A stretch of DNA of 64,000 nucleotides from contig NZ_JACSQN010000005.1 of assembly GCF_014836615.1 (NCBI RefSeq), positions 186,001 to 250,000 on the forward strand. Reading direction: 5' to 3'. The position numbers were made by a program, and so were the translations under genes. This document shows positions 1 through 6,675 of this stretch, piece by piece (the first letter of the stretch is position 1; every line of letters begins with the position of its first letter). The DNA is from Sporosarcina quadrami (GTDB lineage Bacteria; Bacillota; Bacilli; Bacillales_A; Planococcaceae). The notes beneath the pieces were generated by a model. It was not told the DNA's origin and did no database searches. It saw only the letters and a program-made list of their open reading frames with translations.

Positions 1-3
1 TCA

Positions 4-1242
4 TTAATTTTTGGGCATCGCAATTTTTTGATCTTTCGGTAATGCCAAACCGACTAAACCGATGAACGGCAAAAATGATGCGATAACCATAGTCGGGTAA
101 ATACCGATAGTATCCATCAATTTACCGAATGCAACAGCTCCGATTGCTCCCATACCAAACGCCAATCCTACAGTAAGCCCGGCCATCGTACCGATTTTAC
201 TTGGAACAAGTTCCTGTGCATATGTGACCGTAACCGAGAAACTGAGCATTATGAAGAACCCGATAATAGCCAATAGCGGCCCAATTATCCACAAAGGAAC
301 GTGAGGCAACAAGAGGCATAATGGCAATGGAACAATTAAAGAGAGGACGATGACGTTTTTCCGTCCAATACGGTCTGCAAATGGACCGCCAAAAAATGTT
401 CCGGCAGCGCCAAAAGCCATGAATAGAAATATGTATAGTTGCCCTGCCGCAATTTTTAGCTCATACTCATCCATTAAATAAAAAACATAGAAACTCGTCA
501 CATTTGTTACGTAAAACGATCTAGCAAATATGACAACGAGCAATAGAGTTAATGCGATTCCTATTTGCTTTTTAGTAAGCTCTCCAATAGAAGAGAGGAT
601 AACTTTCTTGCGTTTGTTCTGTTTTTCAAGTTCCAGTTGTTTTTTATACCACGCAGAAATCTTCGATAATATGTAGATGCCAAGTGCTGCGACAAGAACG
701 AAAAAGGCGGCACCGATTTGTCCAAGAGGAACTAGCACGAATGCGCTGATAAGTGGTGCGAGCGCTTGTCCAGTATTTCCCCCCACTTGATAAATTGATT
801 GTGACAATCCTCTTTTATTCCCCGCTGCCATGAAGGAAACGCGTGAGCCTTCGGGATGGAATACGGCAGAACCAAATCCAAGAATGATGACGGATAATAG
901 AATTAGCCAATAACTTGGAGCAATCGCAAGACCTCCTATTCCAATAAGAGAACAAGTCATGCCTATTGGAAGTGCATAGGGCATGGGTTTTTTATCACTA
1001 AAATAACCTACGACAGGTTGAAGAACGGATGCAACCATATTTAATGCGAAGAAAATAAAGCCCAGCTGGGTAAACGTCAACCCTCTTTCCTGTTCTAAAA
1101 CTGGGAACATCGCAGGAATGACCGCTTGCAACGTATCATTCAGTAAATGAGTTGCTCCAATTGCGAACATAATTGGATAAACCGGATTTGAAAAATCTTG
1201 AATCTGTTTCTTTTCAGACAAATGAATCCCCACACTTTTCAA
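4..1242 (-). CDS. MFS exporter, fosmidomycin-resistance (Fsr) type
   Basis: A 412-residue, 12-helix major facilitator protein in the cytoplasmic membrane, expected to work as a drug:proton antiporter. The N-terminal half has HLLNDTLQAVIPAMFPVL in helix 1, GYFSDKKPMPYALPIGM in the loop after helix 2, and GFGSAVFHPEGSR in helix 4, which together are typical of the Fsr family. The second half carries DRIGRKN. The longest frame opens with TTG at 1242 without a clear ribosome-binding site. A second TTG at 1221 (LSEKKQ) has GTGGGGA a few bases upstream and may be the true start. The family is clear; the substrate is not. Confidence 0.85.
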   Translation of the reverse strand: MKSVGIHLSEKKQIQDFSNPVYPIMFAIGATHLLNDTLQAVIPAMFPVLEQERGLTFTQLGFIFFALNMVASVLQPVVGYFSDKKPMPYALPIGMTCSLIGIGGLAIAPSYWLILLSVIILGFGSAVFHPEGSRVSFMAAGNKRGLSQSIYQVGGNTGQALAPLISAFVLVPLGQIGAAFFVLVAALGIYILSKISAWYKKQLELEKQNKRKKVILSSIGELTKKQIGIALTLLLVVIFARSFYVTNVTSFYVFYLMDEYELKIAAGQLYIFLFMAFGAAGTFFGGPFADRIGRKNVIVLSLIVPLPLCLLLPHVPLWIIGPLLAIIGFFIMLSFSVTVTYAQELVPSKIGTMAGLTVGLAFGMGAIGAVAFGKLMDTIGIYPTMVIASFLPFIGLVGLALPKDQKIAMPKN

Positions 1243-1440
1243 TTAAATTAACACAATATGTACAGTATACAGCATCAATAATCGCGGTGGGAGATAACTT
1301 GCACAATTGCTTTGATCAGTTGCCTAGAATATGAATAAATTTATTAGTTTTCGTTATGATCGAAAAGTTTTTTCAGGATGTTCAAAAGACATTAATTTGG
1401 GCAGATTGGTTCTACACCTTTCGAAAGGATTGAACCCACT

Positions 1441-1821
1441 ATGTTGCTTTTTGGTAATATATCCATAATGGCTCTGTTTCCTGTCACACTTCTTTTATTG
1501 ACAATGGAAATTGTTTTTTCTTCCTATAAGTCGACATCAAAGATCTGGACTACTAAATTGGCAGCCGTCAATTTAATTATCAATTTATTTTGGGTTACGA
1601 TAATTATACTTCTTCTACTTAATCCTATGATTATCCATCCGTTCTTATCAGATTTACTGGCGTCCATATTTAGCCGATCACCTGAAGATATCAATACGCA
1701 AGTAATGATGATTATTTTCGCAGTTGGCCTTCTATCTTTAGCTACCACGATCATTGATTCTTATGTCGCTTTCAAAAAATCAAAAACGGACAAATCGATA
1801 AACACTTCTGAAATGGAATAA
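1441..1821 (+). CDS. small membrane protein, unknown function
   Basis: A 126-residue protein with three hydrophobic segments (about residues 5-27, 40-63 and 85-110) and a charged lysine-rich tail. It is preceded by AAAGGA about 12 bases before the ATG. It stands alone between the divergent MFS gene and the UPF0180 gene. I do not recognise the family. A membrane protein is all that the sequence supports. Confidence 0.6.
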   Translation: MLLFGNISIMALFPVTLLLLTMEIVFSSYKSTSKIWTTKLAAVNLIINLFWVTIIILLLLNPMIIHPFLSDLLASIFSRSPEDINTQVMMIIFAVGLLSLATTIIDSYVAFKKSKTDKSINTSEME

Positions 1822-1922
1822 GCCTTTTTAACAGCAGCTCTAGATGATATGTTTATCTATCGACCTTTCGGGAATAAAAAGAAGAGACAAGCACTATTCA
1901 ATTATTCAGGAGGTGTAGTACA

Positions 1923-2156
1923 ATGGCTAAAATTGCTGTTGAAAATCCGTTTGATGATGTAAAAGTGGCATTAGAGGAAAAAGGTCATGAAGTGAAGATG
2001 TTCGAAAGTGATGAAAATGTAAAAGGTTATGATATGGGAATAGTCAGAGCAATTAGTGACGTGAATGTAGACCAATTTGATTTCCCTGTCGTAGGTATCC
2101 ATGGCAACTCTGTACAAAATGTTGTGAATGAAGTGGAAGAACGCTTAAATCGCTAA
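1923..2156 (+). CDS. UPF0180 family protein (YkuS-like)
   Basis: A 77-residue soluble protein with the compact UPF0180 pattern: MAKIAVE at the N-terminus, a central ESDENVKGYD stretch, and VVGIHGNSVQNVVNEVEERL at the C-terminus. AGGAGG lies 8 bases before the ATG. The family is conserved in Bacilli and has no established function. The gene is followed at once by the strong two-way terminator at 2172-2208. Confidence 0.8.
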   Translation: MAKIAVENPFDDVKVALEEKGHEVKMFESDENVKGYDMGIVRAISDVNVDQFDFPVVGIHGNSVQNVVNEVEERLNR

Positions 2157-2171
2157 TTGAACTTAATTAAT

Positions 2172-2214
2172 GAAAGACCGGATCCGATATGGATTCCGGT
2201 CTTTCTTTTATTTC
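2172..2214. terminator. bidirectional rho-independent terminator
   Basis: An 11-bp stem, GAAAGACCGGA (2172-2182) with TCCGGTCTTTC (2195-2205), is followed by a T-rich run. It sits between the plus-strand UPF0180 gene and the minus-strand 3' end of the split symporter gene, so it can serve both. Confidence 0.85.
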
Positions 2215-2406
2215 GTATCGAGCACTTTTTCTGATCCCGCCACTACGACTGCTGCAGATGCATCTCCTACGACGTTGACAGAAGTGCGCATCATATCAAG
2301 GACTCGATCAATTCCTGCAATCAATGCAATTCCTTCTAGTGGCATATTGACCGAAGTCAGCACCATTGCAAGCATGATCATGCCCGCTCCAGGAACACCC
2401 GCTGTA
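2208..2406 (-). pseudogene. 3' fragment of a dicarboxylate/amino-acid:cation symporter
   Basis: Read on the minus strand from the 15-bp core, this encodes AGVPGAGMIMLAMVL, then SVNMPLEGIALIAGIDRVLDM, then NVVGDASAAVVVAGSEK and a TAA stop. These are the end of hairpin HP2 and transmembrane helix 8 of a DAACS (GltP/DctP) transporter, including the substrate- and cation-binding D-RT-NVVGD region. It has no start of its own. The other, N-terminal part is at 41970-42997. Joining the two at the shared core gives one continuous frame of roughly 400 codons, the normal family length. The gene was therefore cut by prophage insertion rather than decayed. Confidence 0.95.
2392..2406. other. attL core
   Basis: GGAACACCCGCTGTA is identical to 41970-41984 and the match ends sharply on both sides. 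Host coding sequence lies to the left and phage DNA to the right. It falls in the HP2 Gly-rich turn codons of the symporter gene. Confidence 0.93.
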
Positions 2407-2451
2407 TCATAAAATGCATTATAACAATTCGACTGCTAACGCGGTCGTTTT

Positions 2452-2799
2452 TTATATCCCCAAAAAGTATTCAAGCAATTCTTCCGTCCGATTTTTTAAT
2501 CGCGCATTCAAATATCTGCGTTGATCCTCTCTACCGTGATACACAAATATATAAGTTGTAAAGGTATCTTCGGTTTTGCCTTTAATTAGTTTCAATTTGT
2601 TCGATCGCATATAATCTTGCGTTGTCTTAATTTCTATTTGCACTCGGTCTATCGCCTGGTCGATTAATTTTAAATAAGGTCCTTTTATTTTGTAGCTGCC
2701 ATTCTCCACAATCTCTCTGTCATTTGACAGTATCGTCAACAACATAGGTAGATAAATCATGTTATCAAAGTAAGGCAATGTATCGGATGGTATAAGCAC
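2452..2799 (-). CDS. SOS-cassette protein, second gene, unknown
   Basis: A 115-residue protein, MLIPSDTLPYFDNMIYLPML at the start, with a charged C-terminal half (TYIFVYHGREDQRRYLNARL). I do not recognise a named family. Its ATG directly overlaps the end of the WYL-like gene (1 base at 2799), so the two are translationally coupled. Both lie behind the LexA-box promoter at 3045-3073 and are the phage genes nearest to attL. A role in damage response or lysogenic conversion is an inference from this context only. Confidence 0.65.
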   Translation of the reverse strand: MLIPSDTLPYFDNMIYLPMLLTILSNDREIVENGSYKIKGPYLKLIDQAIDRVQIEIKTTQDYMRSNKLKLIKGKTEDTFTTYIFVYHGREDQRRYLNARLKNRTEELLEYFLGI

Positions 2800-3020
2800 T
2801 AAATCACCCTGCTTTCTTTGACTACGACGGGAACTAGAGCTAGAACGTTATCAATAGTGAAAGTACGATTAGTTTTGCGTAAGTAGCAGTAAGCACGAAA
2901 AGATAACTCACCCAATTGAATGACTTTAATACGTCGTTTACTGACTATCCCATCCTTGGCCATATACATCATATCTAATACTTCCCCATAACTTACCGAC
3001 CGCACTAATGTTTTACGCAC
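2799..3020 (-). CDS. WYL-like mini protein, SOS-regulated
   Basis: A 73-residue protein resembling a WYL domain core: RRIKVIQLGELSFRAYCYLRKTNRTFTIDNVLAL, with the RxFxIDxI-like ending of WYL ligand-sensing domains. It has no helix-turn-helix of its own. GTG start at 3020 is preceded by GGGGGA with 6-base spacing. The promoter upstream has a LexA box between its -35 and -10 elements. Small WYL proteins of this sort occur near UvrX/YolD damage genes in Bacilli; that link is from family knowledge, and its function here is not known. Confidence 0.7.
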   Translation of the reverse strand: MRKTLVRSVSYGEVLDMMYMAKDGIVSKRRIKVIQLGELSFRAYCYLRKTNRTFTIDNVLALVPVVVKESRVI

Positions 3021-3044
3021 AACCGTTCCCCCTTTTTATTTTTA

Positions 3045-3073
3045 ATTATAGAGAACAATTGTTCTTGTTGCAA
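3045..3073 (-). promoter_or_regulatory. SigA promoter with LexA (SOS) box in the spacer
   Basis: On the minus strand: TTGCAA (3068-3073), a 17-base spacer, then TATAAT (3045-3050). The spacer contains the perfect 14-bp palindrome AGAACAATTGTTCT (3052-3065), which fits the Bacillus LexA box GAAC-N4-GTTC. LexA bound here would block RNA polymerase, so the two genes downstream should switch on during DNA damage. Confidence 0.85.
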
Positions 3074-3086
3074 TTGGAATTAAATA

Positions 3087-3890
3087 TTACCATTCCAACC
3101 AATTAGGAGCATTGTAATTTTCATTGCGATAAATCTGCGCTGTAGTATCTTGTGCAGCAGTAAATAGCACTGCAAACAGATTACGGACTACCCCACGTTT
3201 ATAAGCATGAATAACAGACAGCACAGCATCACTGTATAGCCTCTCATTGCTCTCAAACATTATTGACTTATCAATACTAGCTTTGCCTCTCAATAGCGTT
3301 CCATACGCTTGATAGAGGTCGTCTAAATCAAAGTATGGTGATAACAGGTCATAAATATAAGCTGGCATCTTATCACGTAATCCGCGTTTAATATCGGCTT
3401 TCACTTCTTCCACATTCTTGACCACTTCTTTTTTATCGAAATCTGCTTTTCTAGTATCTAGTGTATTACTTGAATTTAAATGAGTATCGGAAAGAGCTTC
3501 TTTGCTGTGACATTCCGGTGTGACATTTTCTTTTTCGACAACTACAAATACGATCGCATTGGATGATTGGCGCTTATCACCTTTATGTCTAAACAATTCA
3601 TGTTGAACGATAATACCAAGTGATTCGAGCGCATTACAAGCACGTACAACTGTCCTACGTGTTACCCCAACCATTTCAGCTATCTTTGATTTTGATAGAT
3701 AGCAGACACCAGGATACTTGCATGAATAACGATGAAGAACGTCCAGTACTGCAATTGTGGAAGGCGTGAGTTGATCTCTATACTGAGCACGAATAGCAAT
3801 TGTATTTGCATTAAGCTCGTCCACACTGCTAAATGGTTGCAATGAGATATATGTAGTTTCTGTATTTAACATTGTAGACATAGCGGTCAC
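3087..3890 (-). CDS. helix-turn-helix protein, phage accessory
   Basis: A 267-residue protein. Residues about 40-110 form a winged helix-turn-helix (LSKSKIAEMVGVTRRTVVRACNALESLGII) of the kind found in plasmid and phage replication or regulatory proteins. The middle is variable and charged. The C-terminal part (about 170-267) is helical and unassigned. ATG at 3890; the upstream stretch CGCTATGTCTACAATG allows a second start at M5. The gene is monocistronic or leads into the SOS cassette, whose -35 element begins 14 bases after its stop. Confidence 0.7.
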   Translation of the reverse strand: MTAMSTMLNTETTYISLQPFSSVDELNANTIAIRAQYRDQLTPSTIAVLDVLHRYSCKYPGVCYLSKSKIAEMVGVTRRTVVRACNALESLGIIVQHELFRHKGDKRQSSNAIVFVVVEKENVTPECHSKEALSDTHLNSSNTLDTRKADFDKKEVVKNVEEVKADIKRGLRDKMPAYIYDLLSPYFDLDDLYQAYGTLLRGKASIDKSIMFESNERLYSDAVLSVIHAYKRGVVRNLFAVLFTAAQDTTAQIYRNENYNAPNWLEW

Positions 3891-3911
3891 CTCACTTTCA
3901 TTCCTAGTTTT

Positions 3912-4349
3912 TTATGAGTAGTTAATCCCCAAGTTTTTTAAGCATTTCTTGCATGCCAATTCTTTGTTTTTCATCAGTTCCGATTCCTCAATACCAGTTT
4001 CAAAGAAATCGGTCATCTGACTGTATTTGTCGCAAATACTATTATCATTGATAAAAGCATGATATTTAACTTTAGGATGAATCCAATCATGGTCGGTTAG
4101 ATTGCTCTGAATGACCGGCAGTTGCCAGACTACATTCTTTACCGCATTCTGTTTCAGCCATTGCTCATCAACCCACAGACGAGCACCACACTTCATGCAT
4201 TTGTACAAATACTCTATATAAGAAGCATCAACTTCATCTGGCACATCCACTACTTCATACTCACCTATAAATTCGGCTAGGGTTTTCACATATTCCTGTG
4301 GATGACAGCTAGGGCAAATTTCGTTTATGTATTTGCTTGGTTCATACAT
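3912..4349 (-). CDS. zinc-ribbon protein, divergent from an XRE regulator
   Basis: A 145-residue protein starting at ATG 4349, which has AGGAGG 8 bases upstream; the frame is open further upstream but without a ribosome-binding site. CPSC near residue 14 and CMKC near residue 52 form a likely zinc ribbon. A second Cys-rich part follows at the C-terminus (ICDKYS and ACKKCLK). No catalytic motif is visible. It is transcribed away from the small XRE gene at 4496, with a palindromic operator candidate between them. Confidence 0.65.
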   Translation of the reverse strand: MYEPSKYINEICPSCHPQEYVKTLAEFIGEYEVVDVPDEVDASYIEYLYKCMKCGARLWVDEQWLKQNAVKNVVWQLPVIQSNLTDHDWIHPKVKYHAFINDNSICDKYSQMTDFFETGIEESELMKNKELACKKCLKNLGINYS

Positions 4350-4422
4350 GTCGATTCCTCCTAGTGATTTCTTATTCCTTAAATTCATAATAAACCACCT
4401 TGAGATATATAGCAACTATTTT

Positions 4423-4462
4423 ATGAATTATATTCATATTTATTTCTAATGTGTGATATAAT
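4423..4462 (+). promoter_or_regulatory. divergent promoter region with palindromic operator
   Basis: ATGAAT-TAT-ATTCAT (4423-4437) is a perfect inverted repeat. It overlaps the probable -35 element (TTCATA, 4433-4438) of a plus-strand promoter whose -10 is TATAAT (4457-4462, 18-base spacing). A good candidate site for autoregulation by the XRE protein downstream. Confidence 0.6.
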
Positions 4463-4495
4463 ACATTTAACAACGATAATAAAGGAGTGGTTAAT

Positions 4496-4705
4496 GTGGA
4501 TTTAACGAAGGAAATTAAAAAACTGTTAGTTGATAAAGATATGAATGCAACTCAACTGGCTGAAAAAATCGGAACAACTCAATCGAACTTATCCAAGAAG
4601 ATGGCGAATGGCACTTATTCGGTCACTGATTTAGAAAAAATTGCAGAAGCGTTAGATATGCTGTTAGAGATAAATTTCAAAACGGACGACAGAACAGAAG
4701 TATAA
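4496..4705 (+). CDS. small XRE-family transcriptional regulator
   Basis: A 69-residue protein that is almost entirely one helix-turn-helix: MNATQLAEKIGTTQSNLSKKM, with an acidic tail. The start is GTG 4496, 8 bases after AAAGGAG; an in-frame GTG at 4487 lies inside the ribosome-binding site and is unlikely. It is one of four plus-strand genes in the prophage. It is probably expressed in the lysogen and controls itself and the divergent zinc-ribbon gene. Confidence 0.82.
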   Translation: MDLTKEIKKLLVDKDMNATQLAEKIGTTQSNLSKKMANGTYSVTDLEKIAEALDMLLEINFKTDDRTEV

Positions 4706-4712
4706 GGACAAA

Positions 4713-4752
4713 TAAAAAAAAGCGCCCTAATCCAATTAAGGACAGGGCGCTT
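4713..4752 (-). terminator. terminator of the late (lysis) operon
   Basis: AAGCGCCCT (4720-4728) pairs with AGGGCGCTT (4744-4752). On the minus strand the stem is followed by a run of Ts (A-run 4714-4720 on plus). It lies 36 bases past the amidase stop and also faces the XRE gene. Confidence 0.85.
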
Positions 4753-4787
4753 ATTACAGTCATCTTACTTATTAGATTTTCATCATA

Positions 4788-5483
4788 TCATTTAGCCTTT
4801 ACATCTTCAACTTTCGGCATGCTATTTCTCACGGACGTGCCTGCACCGAGTGCCAACAGATCGGCATCCGTAATACTCTTGTCGTCCAGCTTAGTCTGCC
4901 ACACTTTGTTGTAGCCTGCAGCAATCGCCTGGTCGACAATCATTTGCCGTCTTGCCTTACTGCCGAGGTTGAGTTCTGTTTCATCTTTTAGGGCTGGACT
5001 GGAATATGCAGTGTCGTCCTTTGTCGATGCAACTGGACTAGACAACCTAGCCCTCACAGTGTCCATTTTGATTCCAGGACAAGACGTGTTAGTGCCTGGA
5101 AACTCATTATGGCCAAGTATATCTTTTGGTTGTAAGTTGAATCGTTTCATGGCAATTTTAGCGCGCTCATCAAATGTCTTTTCCTGCGCGTCCGTAAATG
5201 ATCCATTACCGACAACACAAATATGATAGATGGATGTATTCTGGTTGGCTACACCGTTTGTAATCTCTTCGGGGTCGTAGCATAATTCCACATCGCCATT
5301 ACGCAAGATAATCTCGTGATAGCCACCAGTTCCCCATCCACGGGTATTTTTCCAGTGTGGCCAGAATGCGTCCCAGTTCCCTGTCGCCGTTGCAGAATGA
5401 TGACGTGCAATCTTTTTAATTGCCGATAATGGACGTATGCCGTTTGTACGTGGTGTTTTGTTTCTGATATCGATGACAGCCAT
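4788..5483 (-). CDS. endolysin, N-acetylmuramoyl-L-alanine amidase (Amidase_2)
   Basis: A 231-residue endolysin that cuts the amide bond between MurNAc and L-Ala in peptidoglycan. Residues about 20-145 form the zinc amidase domain: zinc ligands fit H28, H125 (ILGHNEFPG) and C135 (TSCPG). The C-terminal about 80 residues are a separate unit, probably wall-binding or helical. It has no signal peptide, as expected for a holin-released lysin. The ATG follows the holin stop by one base, and its ribosome-binding site AAAGGA lies inside the holin gene, so the two are coupled. Confidence 0.93.
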   Translation of the reverse strand: MAVIDIRNKTPRTNGIRPLSAIKKIARHHSATATGNWDAFWPHWKNTRGWGTGGYHEIILRNGDVELCYDPEEITNGVANQNTSIYHICVVGNGSFTDAQEKTFDERAKIAMKRFNLQPKDILGHNEFPGTNTSCPGIKMDTVRARLSSPVASTKDDTAYSSPALKDETELNLGSKARRQMIVDQAIAAGYNKVWQTKLDDKSITDADLLALGAGTSVRNSMPKVEDVKAK

Positions 5484-5484
5484 T

Positions 5485-5754
5485 TTATCTCAATCCTTTC
5501 TTTTTAGGCTCCTGGTATCGCATAGCCTGGTCACTGTCATCCACACCATCAGTAGTCGGATCAACCACGACACCGATAATGACAAGCAATCCAAATACTG
5601 CGTTTATAAAGTTAGCAGCCTCTTCACCGATTAGATCAGCGGCTAACTCATATCCGAACCAACCACTGACAATCTGCGCAACCAATAAAAAAGCCGGCAC
5701 CATGGCCAGCCAGAACATCTTATTCTTGATTCTTACTTTCCAATTGATTTTCAT
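5485..5754 (-). CDS. phage holin, phi-LC3 family
   Basis: An 89-residue inner-membrane protein with two hydrophobic helices (about 13-32 and 47-65) and the family signature DPTTDGVDDSDQAMRYQEP after helix 2. Holins form the lesion that times lysis and releases the endolysin encoded just downstream. The charged lysine-rich ends are typical. Confidence 0.92.
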   Translation of the reverse strand: MKINWKVRIKNKMFWLAMVPAFLLVAQIVSGWFGYELAADLIGEEAANFINAVFGLLVIIGVVVDPTTDGVDDSDQAMRYQEPKKKGLR

Positions 5755-5770
5755 GTTATTACCTCCAGTA

Positions 5771-6229
5771 TTATTTAACGAACGTTTGAATTAACACATA
5801 CAAAATACTTCCCGAGCCAATCAGCTTGAAAAGTATGTCGCTCCATCTTTCGACTTTGGTTTTGGACAGCTCATGTTTCATTCGTAAATTGTCATGGCGC
5901 TGTTCATCCCGAGTCTTGATCAAATCCCACTGCTTATCCATGTTCGTCAAGAAAAAAGAGCGCATTTCCCGATTTTCTGAAACGATGGTAGTCTCAAGCC
6001 TTGTGTAATTTTTTTCGACTTCTTGCAGACGCTCTTCTTTTTTCTTATCTTCTTCCTCTACGAGTTTTAATCGTTCGTGCTTTTCTTCGTCAAACTTGAG
6101 CAGCTGAGTAATTTTGTCACTATGTTGATTCAGACGCTCGTCTTGTTTATTTAAACGATCATCTTGTTTGTTGATTCGCTCATTTTGGACATCTAAACGT
6201 TCTTCTAACGGCATCTTTACATCCTCCAT
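5771..6229 (-). CDS. coiled-coil protein with C-terminal membrane anchor (lysis module)
   Basis: A 152-residue protein with repeated heptads (NERINKQDDRLNKQDERLNQ, then long charged helix) and one C-terminal hydrophobic segment (LIGSGSILYVLIQTF). This layout is like XhlA/BhlA-type or DUF2951 phage lysis accessory proteins. Two starts are possible: ATG 6229 after GAGGTG, or ATG 6214 (MPLEERL), which has GGAGG at good spacing. The gene lies just before the holin. Confidence 0.75.
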   Translation of the reverse strand: MEDVKMPLEERLDVQNERINKQDDRLNKQDERLNQHSDKITQLLKFDEEKHERLKLVEEEDKKKEERLQEVEKNYTRLETTIVSENREMRSFFLTNMDKQWDLIKTRDEQRHDNLRMKHELSKTKVERWSDILFKLIGSGSILYVLIQTFVK

Positions 6230-6257
6230 TCTTCACCTCACGACCCCTTTTCTCTTT

Positions 6258-6292
6258 ATAGATAAAATAAAAAGAACGCCAAGTGTGGACGT
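6258..6292 (-). terminator. possible terminator before the lysis genes
   Basis: GAACGCC and GGACGTTC arms with one bulge form a short hairpin just past the stop of the 52-residue gene. On the minus strand it is followed by a T-rich stretch (AAAATAAAAA on plus). It may partly separate tail from lysis transcription. Confidence 0.4.
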
Positions 6293-6451
6293 TCATCGAA
6301 TAATATTATTTTTTTCTTTCAATTTATCGTTTTCATCTTGGAGTTCCTCAAACATTTTTTCAACTTTACGAATTAACCTTTGTTGATGTAATAAATTCAC
6401 TTCACAAGATAAGTGATTCAACAGTTCTCTCAATACCTGATTATTATCCAT
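6293..6451 (-). CDS. small coiled-coil phage protein (52 aa)
   Basis: An ORF of 52 codons starting MDNNQVLRELLNHLS and ending KLKEKNNIIR. GGAGG sits 8 bases before the ATG and the gene overlaps the preceding one by 8 bases, which argues that it is translated. The second half is a charged amphipathic helix. No family is recognised. Confidence 0.6.
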   Translation of the reverse strand: MDNNQVLRELLNHLSCEVNLLHQQRLIRKVEKMFEELQDENDKLKEKNNIIR

Positions 6452-6674
6452 CCGAACCGCCTCCTGAATTCATTATATCAACCATTTTATGTTTAATCAC
6501 CCTCAACTCCCGAGCCACCTTCTGACGCTGTTGCAATGCCTGCTTCCGGTTCGTCTCGGGAATCTCGTATTCAAGCTGCCTATACTTCTTGCGTTGCGTA
6601 TCGAATAACTGTTTTTCTTCCCATGAGCTCACATAAAATTCTTCAATCTCACCTGCATCATTCTTCCGCAACAT
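6444..6674 (-). CDS. small charged tail-module protein (76 aa)
   Basis: It starts at ATG 6674, one base after the stop of the tail-spike gene, and runs MLRKNDAGEIEEFYV to the Gly-rich end MNSGGGSDG. Highly charged and helical. It is coupled to the tail gene by position. No recognised family. Confidence 0.6.
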   Translation of the reverse strand: MLRKNDAGEIEEFYVSSWEEKQLFDTQRKKYRQLEYEIPETNRKQALQQRQKVARELRVIKHKMVDIMNSGGGSDG

Positions 6675-6675
6675 C

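Noticed and set aside
2170-2412. Plus-strand ORF of 80 codons at the left phage edge
   Set aside because: It is the complement of the symporter 3' fragment and has no ribosome-binding site.
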